The notes: generated from the sequence alone by a model not told the origin. DNA of 64,000 nucleotides from Blasia pusilla (GCA_050084515.1 CM114275.1:16058001-16122000); one strand, 5' to 3'. Shown: positions 9,432 to 30,203, counted from the stretch's first letter. Translations and numbers: made by a program.

Positions 9432-10694
9432 AGAGCATGACTAGTGCAGCATGCCCACGAGGAGTTGGGTCACTTTGGGGTGAAGCGGACGTACAGCTTG
9501 CTCCAGATTTAGTGTTGGTGGCGAGGCATGGAGACTGACCTTCAGCAGTTTGTTGCCATGTGCATGGTGTGTGATCGGGTCCGAGCATCGTTCAATGCTC
9601 CGACTCCACAGTTGTATCCATTACCGATCATGGGCTTAGGGTACAGATGGAGTTTGGATTTTGCAGGACCTTTGCCTTTGACGGAGTGTCACAGTCGTTA
9701 TGTGGTGGTGATGGTCGAGCACTTCTCGAAGTGGATCGAGTTTGTTGCATTGCTTGACAAAGCGAGTGAGGGAGTAACTTATGTCTTCCTTGACACAGTG
9801 CTGAGTCATTATGGCGCACTGGCTGAGGTGTTGACAGACCAGGGTACCGAGTTTCGCGGTGAGTTCCAGGCCTTGTGCGATCAGGCGTTGATCGACCACC
9901 GCACGACTTCGCTAGATCATCCCGAGGCGGATGGATTAGCGGAGAGAGTTGTGCAGATGGTGAAGAGGGGTTTACGCAAGTATGGCTTGCAAAGAGGTCA
10001 CCTAGGAGATTGGGACCTCCAGTTGCCCTGGTTGGCGATGGGATACAGATTCAGCAGGCAAGCATCCTTAGCGTCTTTTTCACCGTACTTGCTACTTTAT
10101 GGCTGAGAGCCAGATTTACCTACGGCCATTCGTCAAGATGCTAGTGAGGTGCTGGACCTAGATGACCCATATGTATGGATGTGAGCATGTTCTCAGAGGG
10201 CTGAGTTATTTCGAAGAGTGATGTCCATGGCGTTCGAGAACTTGGCGATTGCGCAACATCGCGATACGTTGAGGTATGCGACTATTTGGGGTGGTGGTTA
10301 TCGACCAACTATCTGGAGGTTTCATCAAGGAGATTATGTCTACTTGCAACAGACGGCACCGACGACGTTGGATGTGACTAGAGGGCGGCCTATCTTGAGA
10401 GTGCGTGAGGTTTTGCCATCTAGTGTTCTCTTGATGAAGGGACACGATGGTATGGTATGGAAGGACCATGTGCGTAATTGTGCGCCATGTCACCTTCCTA
10501 ACATTAATGGTAGAGTAGATCCGAGCTCAAAAGTAGTTCCTGTAGGCTTCCGTTGTATGTTGTGTGGTTCTGCTCGTGGTGCAGCCACTATGCTAGTCTG
10601 TGATGGGTGTTCGGGAGGATGGCATATGGCATGTTTGACGCCACCTCTCACTAGGGTTTCTCGGGGACGATGGATATGTCCTAGATATACATAG
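9432..10694 (+). pseudogene. Family M integrase fused to a PHD finger, copy 1
   Basis: Integrase inserts the cDNA copy into the genome. An N-terminal HHCC zinc motif (HEELGHFGVKRTY ... CMVCDRVRASF) is followed by the catalytic core: SLDFAGP (first Asp), LTDQGTEFRG (second Asp) and GLAERVVQMVK (Glu), then the C-terminal segment (10107-10500) with YRPTIWRFHQGDYVYLQQ and VLPSSVLLMKGHDG. One frame, 9528 to 10694, holds integrase and a C-terminal C4HC3 PHD finger, with stops only near 10106 and 10182. The position is where chromoviruses carry a chromodomain. An in-frame TAG occurs at 9511. The last Cys of the PHD is Tyr here. Confidence 0.85.
10545..10691 (+). other. PHD finger at the integrase C-terminus, copy 1
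   Basis: Spacing fits C4HC3: CMLC, then VCDGC, GGWHMAC, and RGRWICPR before the final ligand. The eighth zinc ligand should be Cys two residues after the last CPR; copy 1 has Tyr (TAT), copy 2 has Arg (CGT). Both are single changes from TGT, so the ancestor most likely had an intact finger. PHD fingers usually read the histone H3 tail; the Trp before the His is typical. Confidence 0.85.
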
Positions 10695-10865
10695 AGTAGG
10701 TAGTTCTACATTCCAACTTGTGTCTGTGACATAGATGACAAGAAGGCGACTAACGATGGGGCCACATGAGCACCCGGCCTTCTTGCTCTTAGCGTCCGAG
10801 AAATGTATGTGATGGTAGGTAGGGATAGATGGCTATCTAGAGTTAGAGGGACCTAACCACCAGCT

Positions 10866-10873
10866 AGGGGGGC
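10866..10873 (+). other. Candidate polypurine tract, family M copy 1
   Basis: AGGGGGGC about 170 bases after the PHD stop, repeated at 59352-59359 in copy 2. It is directly followed by the repeated block starting GAGATATTTT, which fits a PPT at the start of a 3' LTR, although no TG terminus is seen there. Confidence 0.45.
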
Positions 10874-10878
10874 AATTC

Positions 10879-11632
10879 GAGATATTTTAGTACTTCTTGT
10901 CTCGTTGTTTGGATGCCATGAATTAGCATGGGATCATGCGTGTTTGTGTGTGTGTTCGGTGACAACGATGTATGTTGTGTAGCGATGTGTATGCGCACGA
11001 CAGATATCACGTCTTTTAGGATAGATCGGTGAGATCTAGTAGAGCGCCTTTGTGAGTAGTGAAGGACAAGCTCAGTAGGTTGAGGATGACCTGCTGAGGC
11101 CTCGGAAAATCTGAGAGAGCAGGTTTCCCCTTCGTTTCGGCTCATTTGGAGCCATATTGAGGAACTTACTATTTTAGGTAATTACCATTTTGAGTATATG
11201 ATCAACTTTATATTTTTGGTAAGTGCCCCTTGACCTCCTACATTAGGTCAAGAGCCAAGGAGGTGACTTGGGAGAGTAGGTTACCATGGAGAGAGCTTGG
11301 GAGAGGGGAGGGGTATACCTCAAGGAGAGAGAGCTTGAGAGCTCATTCTCTCTTGGTTGAACCTCTTGGCATGAGGCGGCGGAGCTATGGTGTTGCTTGC
11401 CTTGTGTGTGTAACCCAAGCCTCTCATTAGGAGAGTGGGTTTGGTTTGACATGAGGGAGACTGCACACCTTTGAGAGCTATGGTGTGAGATGGTGTAGAG
11501 AGAGATTGGAGATATTTTAGTACTTCTTGTCTCGTTGTTTGGATACCATGAATTAGCATGGGATCGTGCGTGTTTGTGTGTGTGTTCGATGACAACGATG
11601 TTTGTTGTGTAGCAATGTGTATGCGCACGACA
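10879..11632 (+). repeat. LTR-like repeat block S-T-S after family M copy 1
   Basis: Segment S (10879-11002, GAGATATTTT...GCGCACGACA) is repeated at 11509-11632, at 63289-63412 and, truncated, at 59365-59454. Segment T (11005-11508) recurs at 62769-63288 and partly at 36054-36300 and 1-30. In the clean case at 62769-63412, T plus S form a TG...CA unit with a 4-base target duplication, so T+S behaves as a solo LTR. Here S also follows the PPT directly, two bases before T. How the S-T-S arrangement arose is unresolved. Confidence 0.65.
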
Positions 11633-14156
11633 GGTTGGCAGAATTTTATCTACATCAAAGCAAACTCTTAGAATTGAAGGAGATGTCCCTATAATATTTG
11701 CAGAGGATGAAACAAGGATTAAGGAGAGGCCTAGGTGAGTGTTTTGAGATTCAATACAACAAATTATAAGCCACCGAACAATTTTTTGCATGTGAATATA
11801 ACCCAACATTACAGAGTCATTTCTGACAAATGGGAGGCCAAGTATGATACCCTGATTGGGTTTTGTGGGCCCCAAGAGGCACACCAATATTAATATGGAA
11901 TGGAAGTATTGGTCGGGGAGGATGATGAGGGTTATCATAAGATTGTAAGTACTTTCCAGGGTTAGTGTAAAGGCATGTATCATTGTAAATCCTCTTCATG
12001 AGTCTATGCCTAAATTGGCCATCTGTGTTACTGCCACGTGTAACAAGTTCACTGCAGAGTGGGTGAGACTACATTGGGTATAGCTGAAAGCTATGTGGGA
12101 TGAGTATTGTCGAGGTGATGTCGGGCCTTTATTAGGACCTGCCACTGACGGGGATGCTCATCGTAGAAAACTAATGATGAGGATTTTACGGGTGTTAACT
12201 CTACTACACCTAGGTATAGTGTGGGGTGGGAAGGATGGGAGTATTCTGTCTCTATTCTTCCTAATGGTGATATGTATGGCTTTGGAGACTAGGATGCATC
12301 TCACAATGGGAAAAAACAATTAATCCATTGGATAGATGCTCAGCTACTTGTATCCTTGGAGATCAACACACATCTTTGTCATATATGAAAAATGTCTATA
12401 ACCACTACAAAATTCATGAGCATGGCTTGAAGTGGGATGATGTGAATAGGACTGACAGGCAGAATTGGGCTGGGCCTCAACGAATTGCTTCAAAGAGAGT
12501 GCAAGCTTGTTCGAAGGAAATGTTTGAGAGAATGGATGTTCGCCATGGCAGAAGCCACAGGACCCAACTATACTTGGAGGTTTGTGGTAATTACATTGAT
12601 ATTTTCTTCTCACATAAGTATGACTTGAGGAGTCGTGTAGTTTTGGCATCTAAAGTGTCGTGGTTCTTTCGATTCTGGAGACTTTGGCCGAGACATGGTG
12701 ATCATTTTGTAACAGGGAGTGTAGGATCTGTGATAGAGAAGAACATGATATCAGTGCAAGCTTTCCATGATATCAACATGTCTTGCCATTTTATTGTATT
12801 ACTTATGTGTGCTTTCCGTGACAAGTATCCAAACTTGCAAGTTCCATTTCACCTCCTAGGATCTAATTGTTGTGAGATCTTCTTCAGCAAGGTAGGTGGA
12901 ATGAGTGGCCATGAACGGAACTATGTGGGTCTTTGTTGGATAGTGCAGTGGGATTGAATAGACTGGATGGCTTGGAATTTGGACCAGAAGGATTAAAGAT
13001 TGGCCGGTCTCACCCAAAGCAAGATCACGTGTGGGGAACTCTCCATCCGTTAGGTATAGGAGAAGATGCTCCTAACATGTTTGACTATTCATTAATTCAG
13101 ACTAATGAGCTAGTACTTCATGCCCTTAAAGAGGGTTTGGATGAAGCAAAATCAATATGGAGCAGGTTGAGTATGTCTCCTAGGTCCTCTTTACCTACAG
13201 GTCAGAGGCGATGGTGGTTGCATCCACAAGATGTGGAGGCAGAGACGTCGCCTGATTCTACTGTTATAAATGAGGCAGTTGCATGTGATGACTCTGAGGA
13301 TTTCGTTGAACATAGACCAACAGCAAGCCCTTGCCCACCCAAGGAGTCTAGTGTTGATGAAACAAAAATTGATGACCCAATGCAGAGGGATTTCAATAGT
13401 CTTGATGCTTGGGAAAGTGATGCACCAACCTTTGTTGAGTCTAGAGTGATTGGTGAGGACTTGGCTGAGGATGCAGATAACAATCCATCCATAGAGATAG
13501 AAACATTGGGACATGAGGTAAGGCATGTATTCAGTTCAATTCTGCAGGAGTGCATAGATGGAGTTCCTTGTCAAGTTGTGCCTACTGTGACATTTGAGGG
13601 CATAATACACTACAAATCCACTTTGGTGAGTGATTGGGCCTGCAATCCTTTCATTTCTAAAGATAGGCTAACACGGATCTCACATAAAACATATTACACT
13701 ACACGTAAGTTAAAAGAACCAACTAATCCAGATTGCCCAACTTGTTATGTTGACATTGGAAGTGATGTAGCTGTTTTGTTTGAGTCTTTTACACAAGTTG
13801 GCCCTTCTACTAGATCAAGTAAGTCAAAGAAGAGAAAACAAAAAGACTTGGATGAGAACACAATAGTCCCTACAAAAGAGTTTTGGTTAGGTTGCATTCT
13901 ATTCATTAAAAAAAAAAAATACGGTAGTCAATGGGGTAGATGTAGATCTCCTATTGATATTTTGGACCGTCCTGTCCCAAAAGATGGACAGATAGGCAGT
14001 GTTTGTGAGATATTGTGCAATTGGTATCGACGCACAGGTAAGAGCAACACTTTGTTCACATATGATGCATGTGATGGCCAATATATTGACACTGAAATGG
14101 TGATTTTCAAATGTGAGCTTGTCCATGAAGCCAAGTCTTACATCCAGGATATATAA
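11633..14156 (+). pseudogene. Transposase-like gene, frameshifted (family not identified)
   Basis: A run of coding-like sequence in shifting frames. First fragments near 11640-11960 read VPIIFAEDETRIKERPR and YDTLIGFCGP; near 12110-12190 PLLGPATDGDAHRRKLM. Two long frames follow: 12328-12957, with VNRTDRQNWAGPQRI, ISVQAFHDINMSCHF and PFHLLGSNCCEIFFSKVGG, and 12933-14156 (about 407 codons), with FGPEGLKIGRSHPKQDHVWGTLHPL split by the frame change near 12930. The mix of D/E-rich motifs and the S-N-C-C-E-x-F-F-S motif resembles cut-and-paste transposase cores with a late catalytic Glu, but I cannot name the superfamily and no terminal inverted repeats were found. The C-terminal part carries a basic KSKKRKQK run. 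It begins right after an LTR-like end, so family M sequence probably inserted into it. Confidence 0.5.
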
Positions 14157-14296
14157 ATTGGATAACACTGATTTACAAGTGATCAATGATTACATCCGCA
14201 GCGTGGCGTCTTTTGCCAAGTGATGTGCATGTTATAGTGTGAAGTAATTTTTTGAGTTTATGATAGGCTAGTTTTGGAAGGGGATAGGTTAGGGGG

Positions 14297-14355
14297 ATGA
14301 CGGCGTGGCCATATGAGCATCATGCCCATACTCAGGTTCGATTCCTCTCCGTCAT
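14297..14355 (+). other. tRNA-like sequence, possibly a SINE head or tRNA relic
   Basis: A perfect 7-base acceptor-like stem ATGACGG/CCGTCAT encloses a box A-like TGGCCATATGAG and a box B GGTTCGATTCC. At 59 bases it is too short for a normal tRNA, and the T stem pairs at only three positions. Best read as a tRNA-derived relic, not a working tRNA gene. Confidence 0.4.
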
Positions 14356-15034
14356 AGGTCTCAAAGTAATGGGGAAAGTGGAAGTTGCACTAAATATTGA
14401 TTCAATGGAAACATGCAAATAATTCCACCTTACACATCATTACTATGTTTGGCAGTGGCTTGAGTATTGCTGAAAGCTTTTAATAGTATGTTATCAAGTG
14501 CAACAATACAAGACCGCCGCGGGAAGGGGTACTTATCTTTACTTTCAAGCCCCTAAACAAATCAGGGATACAAATTTACTTAACAAAATATAGGGGTCAT
14601 AATTTTTAAAAAATTGCAGATTTAAAGTAAGTAAGAGGGAGGAAAAAACAATTTCACTTATAAGTTAGGGGTTTCCGACCCCAAAACGTCGTAGATGATG
14701 TAGGAGGTATACATATAGTATCCCCCCGAGCTTTGATGTTACTCTTCAATCATGAAATAGAACATGAATAAACTTTGAATATTAACTTTGTCATCTTCCA
14801 TGGTCCCCATCATAAAAGTAACGAGCTTGATTTTACTAAATATTCCACCTTCAAGAAACCATGCACAAAATAAGTCAAAAACATCTATAATGATAGTTAA
14901 AGTAGTCTCAATGAAAATCTCCTTCTTTTCCATCTACTAGAATATGAACGTCCTCCTCATTGTTCCAAATAGAAGAATAAAGAAAATAATTAAACACCAC
15001 CATATATATTAATTAGATAGAAAATTATATATAC

Positions 15035-15110
15035 TATGTGTGAAGTGCTCTATGTGTAAAATGCTCTCGGCTCTGTATGTGTGAAATGCTCTATGTGTGA
15101 AAAGCTCTCT
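15035..15110. repeat. Short tandem repeat, unit TATGTGTGAAATGCTC
   Basis: Four imperfect 16-base units with one 9-base interruption (TCGGCTCTG). Confidence 0.75.
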
Positions 15111-15499
15111 TTGTGTACCCTATCTCTTCAACTAGTGAAATACCTATCTTTCTTGAACCCGCTGAAAAAAAATACTAAAAAAAGAAGCCTAACGGAGGCA
15201 AACGGAGCGGCACACATTTGTGAGGCTCTGTTGCCTCAACCGGAACTGTTCCAGTAATTGGCGGATCCGGAGAAGGGAGGCTCCATATGAATTGGGGATT
15301 TGTCTCAGAAACTGGTATGTTTACTATTCACGAACATGTTTCTCAATACCACATTCAAAGAAGTACCCTCACTCCATACATACATTTCCAAATATCATAT
15401 TCAAAGAACTGCCCTCATTTTGTTACAGTTTGGTCCGAAAACTTCGAAAGAATACGCAATTTTTTTTAAAAACCAGCTAGCTTATTTCTAACCTGCCAA

Positions 15500-16372
15500 T
15501 TTATATTATTATTGGAGAGTGCCTTCTTGATTAGTAAACGCCTCTTCGCTTCACATGAGGCAACCAAGCAACAAGAAAATGTTTTCTATTTATGGGGAGC
15601 AAGAAAATGTTTCCCCTCTATAGGCAGAAAAGAATAAATTTGTGTGCAACATGATTAGTCCCTTCACTCACTTGCATGGCACAAGCTACCCACTAGTATA
15701 AATTTAGTTTTAACCAACTGGCATATTTCTAACCTCGATCTTCCAATATAAATTTGCTTAGGTTAATGAGCCAGTAACGTCTATTCAAATCCACATGGAT
15801 GGAATGTAGAATCTTGAAATATAGGTAGTAGGAGTTGTCTATATTATAATGGACAGCTCCCATAATATCTACAAAGTAGTGAAGTAATAAGACAAAATAG
15901 CGATAAATTTTCAATTTTGTCTCACATTTGACATTCTCAAAATAGAAAGAGAAATGATTTCATTAATTAAGATTAATTAATTCTACGTCTTTAAGTGGGA
16001 AGATTAGGAAGAGCCGCGTTGGATTCTCGGCCCCATCCCTTTGGAGACGGGAGAGCTATATCCCTAGTACTGACAACATTCATTGCTATACAGGATGCTG
16101 GCGTATGCCTTGGGAAGTCCCATAATTTGTAAAAATTCAGAGTGGTTTTTAAAACATTTATGGATATCCCACCTAAAACTTGGTTGACACCCCACTTATC
16201 TATATAGTTAAAAGAGGAGGGGGTTTGAAGAAACCCTCCTCAAGTGTTGACACCTATCCTCTAAAGGGCTCCTATGAAGTCGACACATGTCATTTTGAGA
16301 GAGGGATTTGAATTAAGGAGAGATAATAAACAAAATTAAATATCATTTGTGCATAGCACGAGCACCGACTAG
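15500..16372 (+). mobile_element. Putative non-autonomous Helitron
   Basis: The 5' end TTTATATTATTATTGG resembles the TCTATATTATTATTGG that starts the next element at 16373. The 3' end is GTGCATAGCACGAGCACCGACTAG: a short hairpin (GTGC/GCAC) shortly before terminal CTAG, followed by T; the base before the 5' end is A. These are Helitron hallmarks (insertion between A and T, no duplication). No RepHel coding. The first dinucleotide is TT instead of TC, a probable C-to-T change. Confidence 0.5.
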
Positions 16373-17671
16373 TCTATATTATTATTGGAAAGTGCTCTTT
16401 CATTTTTTAAACTCCTCTCCTTGTGACTCTTGGCATTTCCAACCAATAGGATCACTCAATTTATGAGCCAACAGAATCAATAGAAATTGATTTCACAACA
16501 CACTTCAAAGTTAATTAGGTTAGTTAATTTAAACTCGTGCATTGCAGGGGCTTATGATAATATAATTCAAATTCTAGTGGGGTCTGGCATGCATGGCATC
16601 CATGACGAGATACCATCTCATTCACCTGGGCGGGCATGGCATCCCATATGAACGCATGGCATGGCATCCCATATGAACGCATGGCATGGCCATTTGTACT
16701 ACTACATGCTTTCATGTGCATGGTACCATAAATGGTTTTGCATAGGCATGCATGATCTTATCGGTTTAGGTGGTATGGGATATCTGGCCACAGCGCAACG
16801 ATTTATGGTGGCCTGCCTCACAGCTTTGGTTTGCTGGCTAGGCTTGCCACACTGGCATAGGACTACGGATCGAGAAGCCTAAACCCGGGTCGAGGTGGCC
16901 ACGCCTAGTCAATGTCTAGGTTGTGTTATATAACATAAGGCCTCGTGCTCTGCATGAAAATTTGAGTGTCAATGTACCAATAAGGGTGTCATATTTTGTT
17001 CCTCACAACATTGTCAAGACTTCCATAAGATATTTGGGAAGCATGGCGAATGCATACCGAATAGATGGTCAGTCATGGGATCGGGCCGAGAGGTTCCTAG
17101 ATCAGAGTAACAAGAAATTGAAGTAACTTTAAACCACCATCAATGTTTTACCAAATTTAAATTCAGTCAGGTTATCTCCTCCAAGTCAGACACTTAATAA
17201 TTTTATCATTGCAGCCTATGCTTCCCGATGGAATGTATTCGACAATTACATCTTGTGGGCGAGATGTGATGACTGCATCTTTTGCAACTGGTTTCCGACC
17301 CGTGGCCTGCGTATAATCATCGGTCCACAAATCTGTGACCTTACCTGGGAATTCTCAAGAACCTCACAACTAGATTTCTTTCTAGGTGTACTTAGAGCAG
17401 AGATCAAATCATCAGGGGAACTATTTTTGTGGGGGCGCGTGCACCCCTGCTCTGGGAGCGTGGCAGGGGTGGGGGCGTAGTGGGGGTGTCTCCCAAATGT
17501 GGGTGTGTTTTGAAGGCCCAATCACAACAAGACAAGCTCTTCCACAAGGAATGACAGAATTGTAGCTGTGGATAGCCATATATTTATGATGATTCTTGTT
17601 TTCTTGGCATCGTACATAGTCACACCCATCTGTTCAGGTCAAGGGTTTTACTAGAGTAAATCTAAATGAAA
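16373..17671. other. Spacer downstream of GYRB, with a second Helitron 5' end
   Basis: Begins TCTATATTATTATTGG, a Helitron-like 5' end directly abutting the previous CTAG terminus; a degraded 3' end may lie near 16577 (TTCTAG). A 25-base duplication (CATCCCATATGAACGCATGG...) sits at 16634-16690. A 67-codon frame at 16923-17126 and another at 17253-17480 have no recognisable relatives. A G-rich patch lies at about 17430-17490. Confidence 0.45.
16634..16690. repeat. 25-base tandem duplication
   Basis: Two units of GGCATCCCATATGAACGCAT with period 25 (ATCCC at 16641 and 16666), embedded in ATGGC-rich sequence. Confidence 0.85.
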
Positions 17672-17677
17672 TTTATT
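17672..17677 (-). promoter_or_regulatory. Poly(A) signal of GYRB
   Basis: AATAAA on the minus strand, nine bases after the stop codon (17687-17689). It is close to the stop for a plant signal, but it is the only canonical hexamer I saw at this end. Confidence 0.4.
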
Positions 17678-17686
17678 GAGGTGAAC

Positions 17687-27567
<9,881 letters not shown>

Positions 27568-28410
27568 CGCGAGCTCCCAGTCCTACGAATCTCGTTGAAC
27601 AGTTTCCACATTCGCCTCCCTTCTACTGATACTACATCAGAATTATGAAATCCTACTTATATGCTGCATCAATTATCCTCGCCTTCGCGACCTCCTGATA
27701 AAAGTTCTGAGAAACGTGCGCGTTCCACTCAGACAGAGCATGTACCGCTCTCCCCTTCCACCAGTGCACTCCAAGCCATCTACAGAGTGCGCAGGGACCA
27801 AATGGTCAAGACCGGTTAGAACTCTGACCTTTCCGACGCTGCCGAACATCCACGACCGCAAGTGCAGATCATCCTGAGGAAATTGCCCGCTGCCACACGG
27901 CAAATTCACTTCACCCGTCAGCAACCGGGCAGACGCCGGCCTTCTCACAATCTGCTTTGCAGCCGCAGTCCCCCACAGCCGCCTCGATTGCAAGCTACGG
28001 ACCCTGCCGATCGAGAGCACACCCCGGGGAAACAGCGGGCCTTGCACTCGAGCAACGAAAGAGCACACAGCCACCCCCAGCAAGTGAGGCGATGGCAACG
28101 AAGTTGCCATCGCCATTGCTCTTCCTCTCCCCACGCAAACTCTGCAAACACAACTCCCTGCACGCACACGAACAAAACGCACACAGAGGGGCCGCTAATC
28201 CTCCCTACAAACAATCTCCACACACGCTCTGCAGCCCATAGAGAAGAAGGGCCTCGGAGCGAAGGATTACAGAACTGTGGTGTGCACTCAACGTGCAATA
28301 CGACCCACGCCTTCATACAAAACCCAAAACCCCCCATCAGGCCTCTTGTTTTTCCATCAGGTGGACGATGGGATCCGCGGTGGCAGCCCGTAACTATTAC
28401 CACTGAATAA
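27568..28410. other. GC-rich region upstream of GYRB
   Basis: Probably the promoter/5' untranslated region of GYRB. Overlapping ORFs on both strands (up to 182 codons) show no family signature and look like products of GC-rich sequence. A perfect 12-base hairpin sits at 28088-28114. No TATA box was identified with confidence. Confidence 0.4.
28088..28114. repeat. Perfect hairpin upstream of GYRB
   Basis: GGCGATGGCAAC and GTTGCCATCGCC, 12-base arms around GAA. It lies about 520 bases upstream of the first recognisable GYRB exon on the coding strand; role unknown. Confidence 0.8.
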
Positions 28411-29328
28411 TCTATATAATAATTGGCTACGCATTCTTTCTTGATTTGAAACAAGAAAATGATTTTTATTCTCTTGACTGCAATGAAAATATGTTTAAGA
28501 GAACAAGAAAAAGATGTTATGTGCCAACATAATCAGTCTTTTCATTCTCGACAAGATGATAGGACAAAATGTTTGGTTTGAATTTTGTTGTTTGAACATA
28601 TAGCTGGGTAGAAATAGATTTAAAAAAGGAAGAGGGATGAAAGTAGAATAAAAAAATTTATTAATAATTTAATAATTTAGTCAATATTATGATGCATGTT
28701 TATAATTATTTTTAAAAATGTAATAATAATGAAAAAAAAATCCAATTTCTGTCTTAATTAAATTTTTGTGGAAAGGGAAAAAAATTTCAATGGAGAAGAA
28801 GTAGATTTTATTTAAATTTTATAGAAGGATAAAATTACTTAGGGGATTGGGATATCATTTAAATTTTAATGAAGAATTGTAATTACTTAGAAGAGTCAAA
28901 TGTTATTACTCTTCTAAGATTTTAGAAAATAGAAATTTTCTTCAAAATTTGAAATAAATAATGTGATTATTTTTTCAATTAATCATATTAATTCACATGT
29001 GATATTTTGGGAAAGGAAAATGAATTTGAAAGAAAAAATAAAATGATTTCGTTTGCTAAAATTAACTAAGAATTTAGTTAGTGAATGTTATTTTGATGGA
29101 AAGAGTGGAAAGGGAAGAATAATTATTATTCAAACTTCTATGTAGGAGTGAAATTATTTAGGGGAGGTAATATTTTAAAGGTGAAATTTTCTATTTTAAG
29201 ATTTGAAAATTTTGAAAATATATTTAAATTTTGAAATTAAATGTAATTTTCAAAAACTATTATCAACATCTATTTTTTGAGGCCCTTCTATTGAGGAAAT
29301 TGTGTCACGAGTGCAAGGCACAGGCTAG
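28411..29328 (+). mobile_element. Putative non-autonomous Helitron
   Basis: Starts TCTATATAATAATTGG after an A and ends GTGCAAGGCACAGGCTAG before a T. The 3' hairpin GTGC-AAG-GCAC stands just before CTAG. About 918 bases, very AT-rich, no coding sequence. Termini resemble those at 15500-16372. Confidence 0.6.
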
Positions 29329-30203
29329 TCAATACAACTATGGGAGCAATGGCGACACCAAAGACATTTCACCATGTGTCCTTCCGACCCAAAACATTTA
29401 AATTTAAACAATATCTACTTCATCTCCATTGAAATTTATTTTCCCTTGCCATCAAATATACTATAAATTTTTTTTATTTTAATTATCCACTATTTTTTCT
29501 TCCTTTACAATAGGATTATGCATTATAAAATAAACTAATTTAATGATTAATTTTAAAAGATAATTTTCCCTTCCATTCATTCATTTTCTCTACCCATCTA
29601 ATATGAATTCAAATATTTGACCAAATTCAAACATATTTCTATTTTGTCTAATTGTCCATGCAAGATCCCCCATTATAATATAGATTCCGAGCATTACATG
29701 CCACATTTGCAAAATTACGTCTCCCTCCCATCTATCTTATAATGGCCTAGAGTAAAAGAAAAAATAGCATCAAGTTTGCAATTTTATCCTTAAAAAATGA
29801 ATTTGAATGGGAAGATTTTGATTTTATTTATTAAAATTAACATTTGGTTAATAATTTGACTGATCAATATTGTATGAACAGTATAACAGAAAACTCTGAT
29901 AATAAAAAAATTACTTTTAAAAAAAATTTCTAACTCACATTTGATGGGAAAATAAGTCTAATTTTCATGAAAAAATAAAATAATTTTATTATTTAATGAG
30001 TGTTATTTTGATGGGAGGATAGAGGGGGAAGATAAAACATTTATCAAATTTTATGGAAGGGAAGAATTTATTAGGGAAGGGAGAAAATATTTAAATTTTA
30101 ATTAAGGAGTGGAATTACTTAGAAGAGTTGAATGTTATTTCTCTCATAAGATTTAAGAAAGTAAAATTTTTATTAAAATATTGTAAAAACTTTAATAATT
30201 AAA
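29329..30203. other. AT-rich spacer, nothing recognised
   Basis: Very AT-rich sequence of poly-A/T runs without ORFs, repeats or RNA genes that I can support. Confidence 0.6.

Larger units (their letters stand above)
1..11002 (+). mobile_element. Family M retrotransposon copy 1 (gag-PR-DNMT-RT-RH-INT-PHD), decayed
   Basis: A gypsy-order LTR retrotransposon with a captured DNA methyltransferase. Pieces in order: leader (1-1486), gag (from about 1487), protease, methyltransferase (from 5103), RT, RNase H, integrase and a PHD finger ending at 10694, then a purine-rich AGGGGGGC (10866-10873) and an LTR-like block. It aligns over nearly its full length with copy 2 (36054-37649, 45025-51890 and 59253-59454). 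Two solo LTRs interrupt it at 3233-4260 and 6711-7967. The left end lies outside or at the window edge. Coding is broken by several frameshifts and stops, so this copy is not functional. Relative to copy 2, about 345 bases of leader are missing near base 30. Confidence 0.85.
14157..15499. other. AT-rich spacer
   Basis: No gene recognised. It contains the tRNA-like sequence at 14297-14355, a 16-base tandem repeat at 15035-15110, and a loose direct repeat (CATTCAAAGAA...CCCTCA) at about 15352-15420. Short ORFs are not supported. Confidence 0.6.

Noticed and set aside
10900-10960. TGTGTTTGTGTGTGTGTTC as a microsatellite of interest
   Set aside because: Part of segment S and identical in all copies; not an independent repeat.
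11243-11983. Minus-strand frame of 246 codons
   Set aside because: Antisense to the LTR-like block and the transposase-like gene; parts recur wherever the repeat occurs, as expected for a shadow frame.
14297-14355. Functional tRNA gene
   Set aside because: Too short (59 bases) and with a poor T stem; kept only as a tRNA-like relic.
27673-28454. Overlapping long ORFs on both strands upstream of GYRB (169, 182 and 169 codons)
   Set aside because: No family signature, biased composition from GC-rich DNA, mutually overlapping frames; more likely promoter/leader sequence.
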